64,000 nucleotides of DNA from the NCBI GenBank assembly GCA_011009095.1, contig VTPC01001036.1, forward strand, positions 151,890 through 215,889. The letters are read 5' to 3'. Positions 1 to 10,171 of this stretch are shown here, one piece after another. The DNA comes from Ignelater luminosus (lineage: Eukaryota; Arthropoda; Insecta; Coleoptera; Elateridae). The notes under the pieces are model-generated. The model worked only from the letters and a program-made list of their open reading frames with translations. It did not search any database and was not told where the DNA came from. Each line of letters opens with the position of its first letter. Within the stretch, counting starts at the first letter, position 1. Made by a program: the position numbers and the translations under genes.

Positions 1-350
1 CGTAAAAATAAATCCAGGTCCGTATTGAAAAAAATTGATCTGATGATATCTGAAATACGAAACGTCATATCTAAAAAATGACTACACAGTTTTAAAGAAC
101 ATAAAAAAGTGCTCTAATAATGTGTTATTAGTTTTTAAATAAATCTGAAAATAAAAGCGTAAGAAATTAAAAACGAAAAATTAATATTTCGGTTTTTTCG
201 GATATCTCCGGAAATATTCAAAATTTTTAGACTGTTTAAACGGCATGTTGTTAGGCACATATATGCGCAACTTTGCAATAATTTAAACAAATTCGTATCT
301 CTTACGGTTTTTGAGATCCCCATACAACCACTCGAATTTGTAACACCCTG
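1..350. mobile_element. Truncated end of a Tc1/mariner-type DNA transposon
   Basis: The stretch ends in CACCCTG followed by TA at 351-352. This is the right-hand form of the CAGGGTG terminus seen on several other elements in this window, and TA is the target dinucleotide of Tc1/mariner elements. The left end lies outside the window, so the size is unknown. No reading frame here looks like a transposase. The family call rests only on the terminus and target site. Confidence 0.45.
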
Positions 351-352
351 TA

Positions 353-2012
353 TACCATTAAGAAAGTTGGCTTACTAATTAGAAACAGAAGATGTAGATC
401 AATACAAATTATGCTTTAAATTATGAATTTTTTAAATTTTTTACCACCTATCTTCTGAAACGCATCGACTCTTATGGCAATTACATTCAAATGAGCAAAT
501 GTGTATGAAAAACTTTTAACGAAAATCATTCATATAACACAAGTATTTCAGAAATTATATGACAAAAATTCAGAAGGTTTGACCATGCTGTTGGTGAAAA
601 TAAAAGATTTAATCATATTAATGTTTTTTCAACTGAAACTGTGAATGTGCTACAGAATGCTCCACCAATAAGCTTTTTTACTTGAGACAGTGTTACATCA
701 CTGTCAAAACAAAATTAAAATAAGTCAATGTTAGTTTTATGGCAGGTTATGAATTTAACATTTAGCTCAACCTTGACACTTGATAAATGATATTATCACT
801 GATATCAAATGTAGGTAAAAACAAAAATATGGTTTGTGCTGTTGAGTCACTGATAATTTCAGACATGCATTTTATTTTAAAAGATTTTCAAGTTCAACAA
901 CAGCTTCTAACCTAACCTGCCTAACCCTAAATGTATCTGGAAATTTTCTAAATCCACAAGAAATTACATTGCTGGCATTTCAAATTGTTTAAATGCTGGG
1001 GTTGCATTTAAAGGAGTAACTATTTCAAAAAAGTTAAGCCTTTTACACTCATTGTTTTAGTATTTGGAGTGGAATTCACACAAGTAATGACAGGTAGCGT
1101 GCCTTCTCCTTGTCAAAATTAACTGATTTTCAAGTGCACAAAAACTTAATTTGAATCGCCTATTGTAAAAGACAGTTCCTATGTAAAAATATAGGCATTC
1201 TCTTGTCATTTCCTACTCCTCGATGAACCTAGTCAACTTCCTTAAGATAAAAAGAAGAAAAGTTTCATATTTTTTCTAGATGTACTACAGTAGAGTTTGC
1301 GAATTCATTTTATAATTAGACTTATCTTTATTGGAGGAAATGTGAAAATATAACACTCAACAGTGATGTAGAGAAATATAATATACGGTTTGCTTTTCTT
1401 GTTAACACTAACAATTAGCAAATAATCCTAAATGAAAACCTTGTAAAAATCAATATTGCACTTTCTTTTACATTATCAAAAAAAACCATTCTACTCACCT
1501 TACTTACTAAAACTTACTTTCAAGAGTAATTTCAGTATTACAGAACACGAAGTATCAAAAAATTTAGTCAAAGGTAAAACTGAATAGATTTTCAGCTTGG
1601 AAAAGTAAGCATATATTTTCTTCAAAAGTTTAGATATTTTAGAACAAACACATTAAATTCTTTTTCCATAATCAATTTATGACTTCCTTTGCAATAATTT
1701 TCATTGGGAACTCTACGTATTCATACACATTGCATGGCATTTTCTTCTAATACATTTGAATTTTAAATATGAACCCTTTTTGCTTCAAAAGTTGTTCATA
1801 AATTTAAATGTAAGAAAGTTATGATGGTGATTAATAAACTCCAATTAGCAGCGACTAAATTTTCTTTTCTATTGCATGTCCGTACTTCAGAGGCAAACTA
1901 TGGTAAGTCTAATTTTTTTGAAAATTGAGTTATCAGCAAAAGGATTTATAATAATCTACTGCACCTCCTGAATAACTAAGAAATTCAATTTGTCAAGTCA
2001 CCTAGTGCAGAG
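353..2012. other. AT-rich non-coding stretch, nothing recognised
   Basis: I see no coding exon, clear repeat pair or RNA gene here. The sequence is AT-rich with short homopolymers. It lies downstream (minus strand) of the last candidate exons of the nudE side, so it may be 3' flank. Confidence 0.4.
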
Positions 2013-2392
2013 TTACATAAATGATGTTATCCAATTGTTTTTTTTTGTCTCCTGCACAACTGCAATTTGGGGACTTGGCAGTCTTCCTCTGAGATATGGA
2101 TATGTATTATTAATTGTTGTTGCTATTTTAACTAGCAACACAAAAATCATAATTTTATATAATTTATTATTGAAATTTTTTTTCCTTACATAAAAATTTC
2201 AACACTCTCAAAGCAAAAAGAAAAGTTGATACATTGTATATATGCTCAATACATTATCATGAAAGATTTGATAATGAAAACGCACCTTTCAATATTATTG
2301 TCGTTATTAACAATTCGATTATTGGAAGTTGTATTGGATGAACAGACAGTACATTTGACTCGACCACAGTGATCACATAGGAATCGAGACAG
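2013..2392 (-). CDS. Two candidate 3'-terminal coding exons, Cys-rich, possibly the end of nudE
   Basis: Two minus-strand exons fit together. The first spans 2392-2286, preceded by TTGCTTTCAG and followed by GTGCGT, starts in phase 0 and ends in phase 2. The second spans 2088-2013, preceded by ATATCTCAG, completes the codon and reaches a TAA after 24 residues. The first encodes a Cys-rich segment with the pattern C-x2-C-G-x3-C-x2-C (FLCDHCGRVKCTVCSS). The phase is compatible with the phase-0 donor of the last solid nudE exon at 5875. Adding these exons would give a protein of about 329 residues, close to the usual NDE1/NDEL1 length. However, the conserved ALESKL-type continuation of nudE is not here and I did not find it in the 3.5-kb gap. 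They may instead belong to an unrecognised gene. Confidence 0.35.
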
Positions 2393-2886
2393 CTGAAAGC
2401 AACACCCATGCACATGCAAAAAGAAACTAAATAATACTACCAAACTATAGACTACTACTAAAACCCAAATACATTAAGAAAAAAAAAGTATTATCATATA
2501 CAACATGGTGCAGTTTCCTTGTTACTTCTTAAATTTCAAAAATAATATCACATAAAGTAAACAATTCCAAGATGTATTTTGTTTTACTAATTAGCAATAA
2601 AAAAGGAGTTAGAAATATCTTATCAATAGCTTATTTTAAATCTCTTCACAAATCCTATAATTTCTGAAACACCAAATGTAATGATTAGACACACCATCTT
2701 GCATAAAACCATTCAAATAACTGTTGATAGCTAATAATCCATTTTTTTAAATACATTTTATTTTGATTTTTGAACTGCTTTAAATTAATAGCACCATTCA
2801 ATACACCATGTTGATTTAAAAACTTCCCAGGTTTAATATCTCATAAGCAAATGAAGATATCAAAATAAGAAACATGTCAATTTATA

Positions 2887-3705
2887 CAGGGTATCCCACA
2901 ACTCGACTGCCATAGGTTAAAAGTGTGTTCCTTAGGTAATTTCAAGTCGAAAATACCTAATACATAATTTCCATTTCCATAAAGAAATGGTTTAGTTAAT
3001 TATTATATATTGTTATTGTTTAAAATTAATGCAGGAAGTAGACTGGTGAATAGTTTTGTCACATTGTCATTACAATTGATTCTCGTTTGAGGTTTATCTT
3101 GCATTATTTTTGCCACATTAACGTTTATTAATAGCTACATTTTCAAATGAAGAATATGCCGACATTGATTTTATTTATGCATTCTGTGACGGAAATGGAA
3201 GAGTGACAGTGGAACAATTAATGTAAATATTTTTTATTAATAAAACACAATGTTATGCTAAATTCTTTTAAACTTAATATCACCCATCTGTTACAGTATC
3301 CATAAATAAAGTGAACGTCGGCATATTCACGATTTAAAAATGCACCATTAGCAAACGTTAAAATGGCAAAAATAATGCAAGATAAAAGTCAAACAAGAAT
3401 CAGTTGTAAAGAAAATGTGACAAAACTATTCACCAGCCTACTTCCTGCATTAATTTTAAACAATAACAATGCATAATAATTAACCAAACCATTTCTTTAT
3501 GGAAAATGCTATCGCCTATAACTCCTTTACTATTGAGTTTTGGACATATATATATTAGGTATTTTCGACTTAAAATTGGAAAATGCTATCGCCTATAACT
3601 CCTTTACTATTGAGTTTTGGACATATATGTATTAGGTATTTTCGACTTAAAATTACCTAAGGAGCACACCTTTAAGCTATGTCAGTCGAGTCGCAAGATA
3701 CCCTG
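2887..3705. mobile_element. Fold-back mariner-like element (B) nested in element A
   Basis: The ends are CAGGGTATC and GATACCCTG, flanked on both sides by TA (885-886 and 706-707 of their kilobases), which is a typical Tc1/mariner footprint. The arms run from 2887 to about 3190 and from about 3315 to 3705 as inverted copies. Both carry the same start of a transposase-like frame: EYADIDFIYAFCDGNGR reading rightwards near 3155 and a sister EYADVHFIYG reading leftwards near 3325. It therefore looks as if two copies of the 5' end of one transposon were joined head to head. The transposase-like reading is from memory of insect DDE elements, not from a search. Confidence 0.7.
3501..3654 (+). repeat. 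77-bp tandem duplication in the right arm of element B
   Basis: Positions 3501-3577 and 3578-3654 are direct copies starting GGAAAATGCTATCGCC and ending CGACTTAAAATT. I see a single difference between them (TATATATATTAGG against TATATGTATTAGG). The left arm has only one corresponding region and lacks most of the unit, so the arms differ in length. Confidence 0.85.
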
Positions 3706-4625
3706 TATATGAAGGGGTAACATTAGAATTCAATCATAGATGTCTGTGTTTGTCCTGGCACACCTAACCTCAAAATCCCACTATTTGTGATACCCCCTTG
3801 GAAAGGGAATAACAATAGCAATCTGTTGCTGTAAACAAAATTCAAATCAAATACATAATTAAAAGTTATAGCATAAAACATCTCATTTTAGTAATGAATG
3901 TAAATTGTATTAGCCAAATAAATAAAGGCATCTCAATTGTTTTGGTACTTATTTTGAATATAAGACAGACGAAAATAAAAATTTTTAATTGCATAATATA
4001 AATTCAACTGTCAATAGAAAGTCAAAAAAGTAGAATGCTTTTATTTACTTGGCTAACACGATTTAAATTTATCACTAAAACAAAACACTTAGTGCTTTAA
4101 CTTTCCATTGATCTCAATTTTGCTTTCACCAAAATATTGCTATTGTTATTCCCTTTCCAATGATGTATGGCAAGTGGTGAAGTACCATTTAAAATTTTGA
4201 GGTTAGGTATTACAAGTATAAGTTATTTTCTTAATTATAATAATATATTAGATTATACTTTCCTGTACATTTTCCCTCACGAAGTACAAATATATTGTAC
4301 AAAAGCTTGGTTTCAAATTCTTTTTATTATTTCAAGACCTATTACCCATCAAAAATAACTACAATAGAACACAGTGACCTTTATGATTGAACTAATTGTA
4401 TATTCTAATGTTCCTCTATATACATAACATGAGGGGTTTTTTCTTATTTTGATATCTTCATTTGTTTACAAGATATAAAGGATGGGAAGTTTTTAAAGGA
4501 ACGCAGTGTATAAATCATTGAAGTATTAGAAGTAAATTAAATTCTAGATATACAGTTCATCCTATTTTTTTTTAGGATCTGAGCTCTAGTTCCTTTGTTT
4601 TTGATTTTAGATCAATGAAAGTATG

Positions 4626-5218
4626 CAAGGTGTCAACAAGAAGTGGACACAATCTGCCACTTTCTAATATTTTGATTTATAGTTCTGCAACTTGGAATAT
4701 TGAAATTACATCATATTTGTCATTTTTCGATTAAATGAAATTCTCAAGGTTGCTTCCAGTTTTAGCAGAAGTTGTATCAACTTTATTTTTTTAAATAGCA
4801 CCCAGTATGTATTTTTTAATAATCTGATTTTGCTTTAAATTCTGTTTCCGTAGATGTCATTTGTGATAGTTTGTTTTAAGATAATCTCAGAAAAAGCTCA
4901 ATTTCCCTAAAATAGAAATGGCATCAGTAATAAGAGGAAAAGCAACCATTCTTTGCTATTTACAGGTGTAGTTGATAAAAATCTTCAAAAAGATGCAGTT
5001 AAATCATAGCCTACTGCTATTTTAGAAGAAAGATAAGATAAATGGAGTGTTGTTTAAAAAAATAAAGTTGATGCATTTTCTACTGAAACTGATCTTGAGT
5101 ATTCCACTTATTGTTAGTTGAAAAGTGACAAATATGTCATTTTAATATTTGAAGTTTCAGAACTCTATTTTAAATTATAAGAAAATAGCAGATTGTTTCC
5201 ACTTCTATTGACACCCTG
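4626..5218. mobile_element. Fold-back DNA element (C) with ACAGGGTGTC ends
   Basis: The left end CAAGGTGTCAACAAGAAGTG and the inverted right end CAGGGTGTCAATAGAAGTG match over about 33 bp. Inverted similarity then continues inward for about 200 bp: CATCATATTTGTCATTTTTC matches its right-hand counterpart, and both arms carry AACTTTATTTTTTTAAA. A right TA flank (5219-5220) is present. No coding capacity remains. The element lies between the last solid nudE exon and the candidate terminal exons. Confidence 0.7.
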
Positions 5219-5874
5219 TATGTATTGGCATTCAGAAAAAGATTTCCTACAACATGGAAATTATGAAACAAGTGAAAATCATTTTTTAAATCAAATGCTA
5301 CAAGAAAAATGAGTCAAGTCGCGTAAGGATGTAATAGATAAGAAATCATTTATTGGAAAAATCAATTTATTATGGATTTTGACTTTATTTATAAAAAGTA
5401 TCTGTATTTGTATTAAGAAAACATTTGATAACAGTCAAATATGTGTATGCGTCTATGACATATTAGCTATCAATAGTTCTAAGAGCAATCCCACGCAATA
5501 TAACCTAAAACTAAACTAACAAGAAAGGAAAGTTCCTTTTTTATTAATTTGATTTAGGTATATAAGCATTTTGATTATTTTTATACATTCTTGCTTTTAA
5601 GAAGCATTTGTAGCATATAGAAATAGAACACAAACTATGTTACTATTGTACATTTAAAAAAATTTTAAAGTTAAAAATTCAGCACCAAAACATCAAGTGA
5701 TTTAAATAAATACTTTCAAATGCTATTAAAAGAAAACTACACAAAAACCCATTAAATTACTAGAAATGCAAGCTATAAAAAGCAATTTTTTTAATCTTTT
5801 GTTTTGGTAATACCTATATTACTTTTTTCTAAAAACACCAAGTATTATTACAGAACAAAAAAAATGGTACTTAC

Positions 5875-8800
5875 CCCAACTTTCCTAATTATATCGCTTA
5901 CTATATTAATCGCTAGAAGTCGTGATGCAGGCGATAAAGGAGCATTTATCGTATTTATATCTATGTTCTTTAGATTTATATTTGAATCCGCTGCAAAGAA
6001 ATAATTTGTTACTATAGTTTCTTTTATATGTTCCATCAAAAAATAAATAGCTATTCTTTAATGTTAATTGATTAATAAACAAATATTCTTGCATACATGC
6101 ATATCCAGAGAGATTATCTTGTATTTATTAATAAATTTAGAAATTACTTAACCTTTTTAAAAATGTTAGCATGTATTGATGTAATTCGCAAGGAAATTGG
6201 TGTAAATAAAGACATTTCTATTTTTAATATAAATTTCTCATCTGCATTAATTGAATAATTAAGAGTATTAACATCAGGGCTTTAGTTGAGTCAGTACATT
6301 TTTCAAAATACATCTTGAGCATCATTACTTATTATTGGGAAAGTATGAGTACCAACACTTTTTCTGTTCCAACTAAAACTCTAACTAACATTAAAATAAT
6401 GTCGGTTTCAAATGACACTTAAAATTTTGCTTCCACAATAGATCATGTTTTCATTATTTACACCATAGAACTTCCCAGCAACTTAAAGATTCGATTAAAG
6501 AAAACTAAAATCCTTGCTTGTTTACAATTCTTAAGTTTTTATGCAGATGGAACACTGTTAGCATTTAATGTTATCACAGCAAGATCAATTTAACAAAAAG
6601 ACAAAAGTTTGGGAACACCTTAAGGTCATGCAAACTGATCATTAGTTTATACAGGGTGAAAACATCCAAAAGCTTTTAAGATTTTGTTATTAAAAATCCA
6701 AGAATTAGAGAATGTTAAGGTTATTTCAAAGTAAATAAACAAGAGAAGATTTCACCCTGTGCAACAAGACCCAAAACAACAAACAAACAAAAAGAAATAC
6801 ACTGAATTAAAGAAATATAATTTTATTGCTTACTACAAAAATTATACAATATTATTGATAAATCACCCTCAACATCACATTAAATCTTTTCAGTCACATT
6901 AATACTTTTTTTTTTTGAGTCTTGTTACAGGAACACTTGCTTAACCACACCTTAATAAGTAAGTTTTAAGTACAGATTATTCCAAAAGCATGAATAATTT
7001 TATTACTATTAGCAATTATAAATATTAATTTATATTATTTAATAAAGGATTAAATTTTGGAATAATCTATAGAATGAGTAATGATAAAACATAGTTTTGA
7101 GTATTTAGATATGTGGCTTACACACATACTTTCGTTTTTTTTCAAAAACAAAAATTAAAAAAATATACTGAATGTAATACCACCATAGATATGTATTTTT
7201 TATGCATATCTAATTTTAGCTTATAGTTATTAAATGGTACCCTTGGGGAGTTTTTCAAAAATTAAAAAATAAGAATATAATCTAAATCATCGTTTAAAAA
7301 ATAAATTATGTTTCGTTGTAAATTTCTTTTTTTATAATATACTTATGGGTATTTTTTAATACTTAATTAAAATACTTTGGAACTTAAACTTACAATCTAA
7401 AAAATAACAAAAAATAACAACAAAATAAAATTCAACAAAAAAAAACGGGGAGGGGAGAAACAAAAATGAACACAAATAGTTAGGAAACATCAAAAAGCAT
7501 GTAGTACTATTGCTCATTATTACCACATACAACAATTGACTGAAAAGCTCTCTGAATCTTACGTTTTAATGGTGTCTGTGTTTCATTTTCAATCTTTAAT
7601 CGATTAGAATCTAGTCCAACTGGCATTGCATGACCATTCATTGCTCGTTCGTTGTCTGGACATTTTTCTTTTTCACGTACTTGAAGTTCTTGCTTTAGAT
7701 CTAGAAATGAAGATGTTTTTGAAAAATAACCCAAAGAAGATAATCAGTAGCAATATCATGAGTGTATTCAGTATTACTGAATATATTGTATTGGACACAA
7801 AACGTATTGTCTAAGTAATGTTGGGTGTATCAATACAGTATATTCTGATGATAATGAATACAGGAGTGGTATTCATTAAGATTATATAATGAAGTAAATA
7901 AAAGCAACAAAAAACAATTATAACATATTCTAAAAATAGTGGTCCTAGATTTAAAATTTGGATTGTATTTTGTTTTGTTATTGACCAGCATAATACCAAA
8001 GCGATTACATCATGTCATCAAGGGTATAATTGCTTATTAATACTTGGTAACTAAGTAATATTCTTCTTTACTATTAGTTAATTTTATAATGAATTATATA
8101 ATCATTGACTTCTGAGGTTAACTTTGTTTTACGCATGAGAATTCTGTATTACTTTCCTCTCGCACAATTTGGTTTCAATGCACATTATACAACAGTATAG
8201 ACTTTGCTACATCCAGAGGTTATAATTTAGTGACTTTTGCAGTATTAATGTTGTCAACATAAATCTACTTTTCTTTTGTCAATTTAATTAAAAAAGAACA
8301 CAATCAATGTGAACAGTAGTAAAGAGCATTCACAAAATGAACAATTATTTCACAAAAATCAAGAAAATAATTGCATATAACAATTTAAGGCAATGTTTTT
8401 TCCATATTTTATAAACATTAAATTTTTTTTTAATAATTTAATAATACACACCTCTAGTTTCATCAGCAAGCCGTTGTAATTTTTCTTTCAGACATTCCTT
8501 TTCATCTACTTCTGATTCCAAGATAGCATTACGTTCGAGAGCATTATTAAGTGACATTTCAATAGCTCCTACAGTTTCTGTTACAACTCGTTGTGCTCGT
8601 TCTAAATCGTCATTTTTCTGTTCTAATTCTCGAATATATTTAGTCAGTTGAATTTTCTCTTCTTTAAGAATATCAATATCTGATCGTAACATACTATTTT
8701 CTCTATTTGCTTGTTCGAGTTTCATCTAAAATAAATATTTTCAAATGCTTACATATACAATTATTTTTTTTTAAGACTTACTTGCAAATTTTCAAGTTTA

Positions 8801-9080
8801 TTTTGTAAGAGATTATTCACTGATTTTACTTCTTTAACAGTTCGTTCATTTTGTTCAATTGCAATTTCGTATTCTTTTTCTAATTGTTGAGAATCGGCTG
8901 TATAATCTTCATATTCTCGTTGAACAGATTCTTTTCTGAAAGAGAACACAATGTTTTAAAAAACCTATTGGGGAAAGATATGTAATAAGCTTACTCCTCA
9001 ATAACACGTTGTGCTAAATCCTTCCAGTAAGAGACTTCTTCTTCTAACGAATTAAACGTTGGTTGCTGTACTAAAGCCAT
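5875..9080 (-). CDS. nudE: Nuclear distribution protein NudE-like (NDE1/NDEL1 orthologue), five exons
   Basis: NudE binds LIS1 and dynein and acts in nuclear migration, centrosome and spindle function. Exons on the minus strand are 9080-8995, 8935-8782, 8725-8452, 7700-7524 and 5990-5875. Every junction is GT...AG and in phase, giving 269 codons to this point. The protein begins MALVQQPTFNSLEEEVSYWK, the family's N-terminal signature. Residues of about 10-170 are Glu/Lys/Gln-rich and heptad-like, the dimeric coiled coil that binds LIS1. The fifth exon carries the conserved C-terminal block PLSPASRLLAINIVSDIIRK, the counterpart of the vertebrate LTPAARISALNIVGDLLRK. The expected ALESKL continuation was not located. 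The third intron is about 750 nt and the fourth about 1.5 kb. It is head to head with CLYBL. Identification is firm; the 3' end is not. Confidence 0.9.
6652..6759. mobile_element. Short MITE with CAGGGTGAAA ends in a nudE intron
   Basis: The left end CAGGGTGAAA and the right end TTTCACCCTG are inverted copies around a 108-bp AT-rich body. The left flank is TA as expected for a Tc1/mariner MITE, while the right flank is TG, so the target duplication has decayed. It lies in the intron between nudE exons 4 and 5. Confidence 0.6.
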
Positions 9081-10171
9081 TGTGATTGATGATGACCAAT
9101 GTTCTTTGAAGTGTAAATTTTATTTGGTATGTATACTTTCAACTATATTACGTAATTTCTGTAAAATTATAAATGATTACGTACATTACAATACTTCGTA
9201 TTAATATAGTGAAATAATCAATGCAAATTAGTTGATGCAGGTCAGCGAATTTTTAAATATGGGACGCAAGTGTCACCATAAACATGAGTCATACGTACGT
9301 CGTTCGATGGACCTTTGATTCAAAAGTTTTAATTCTTAAAGATCTAGATAATAAATGAACCTACCCGTGTATAAATGCTCGTAACATTCACTAACAAATG
9401 TTTTTAGATTATGTTAACACCCTAAAACTTCAAAAAATACAAATCAGATTTGACAGCAATAACGTTAACCATGCAAAATGGCGTTGTTTGTTGATTGGTA
9501 GGCGACGTAGAAAATTGGCAGTTGATTGGTTTCTGCAACCATAGTGGATCTTGTATAGTTAACGGAAAGCAACGTTTTATGTTTAGTTCTGCAGGTGTAA
9601 TGTGATATTCATTCAAATAATACGAAGATTTTGCAAACCGTACCAACCAATCAGATGACTGGGTACCATGCGTTACCGTATTATTTAACGTAGGTTATGC
9701 AGTATGTAGAAACTCCCTAAAATGATTCAAATATATCTCTAGCTATTTACTGCATATATTGCTAAGAATTCCACTTAAAATGTTTTTTTTATCTGTGTGT
9801 CTTTGGTAGGTAATATTTTGTACTTGCTCAAATTATTACGTGGACACAAAACATTAAGTTAGAATTATAATTAATCTGAAACTGAAAGTTCAGCTCGAGA
9901 TCACGGTCTTTAGACGACCGTGATTCGAAAGTACATGTCACTATTGATCTCGTTGAATATTTCCAGACAAAGCATTTTTCCTAACAACTAGAGATAATAA
10001 ACCTTGCTTTCGGGATATTAATAAATAAAATAATCAAAATTATAATTATACTTATTATATTTAAATGCTGCTCTAAAAGTCCGGCAACACTGCTTCTATT
10101 CTTTTTTAAAAACCTAACCTAATTAACCTATGTAATTGAAGAGTATTGTTAAATGATAGCTGTTTATAATC
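9081..10171. promoter_or_regulatory. Shared upstream region of nudE and CLYBL
   Basis: This 1.1-kb interval separates two divergently read start codons and should hold both promoters. I see no clear TATA box placed for either gene. It contains a small perfect hairpin at 9900-9924 (ATCACGGTC, 7-nt loop, GACCGTGAT). A 74-codon open frame on the minus strand (9646-9422) has no recognisable domain or splice context and I do not call it. Confidence 0.4.

Larger units (their letters stand above)
2802..4510. mobile_element. Long fold-back DNA element (A), interrupted by a second one
   Basis: The two ends are long, imperfect inverted copies of each other. The outer blocks near 2812-2872 and 4430-4500 share AAAAACTTCCC and AATGAAGATATCAAAATAAG. 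The inner blocks near 3770-3840 and 4130-4205 share GGAAAGGGAATAACAATAGC, and the innermost pair is at 3911-3945 and 4021-4055. The loop is about 75 bp. The left arm is cut at 2885 by element B. The join of the arm across B reads colinearly with the right arm, so A is the older insertion. No transposase remains. The terminal TACAC...GTGTA and TA context suggest a Tc1/mariner-derived non-autonomous element. It lies in or just beyond the last intron of nudE. Confidence 0.7.

Noticed and set aside
9422..9646. 74-codon minus-strand frame upstream of nudE
   Set aside because: No recognisable domain, no splice sites, and it lies in the divergent promoter interval; chance is the simpler explanation.
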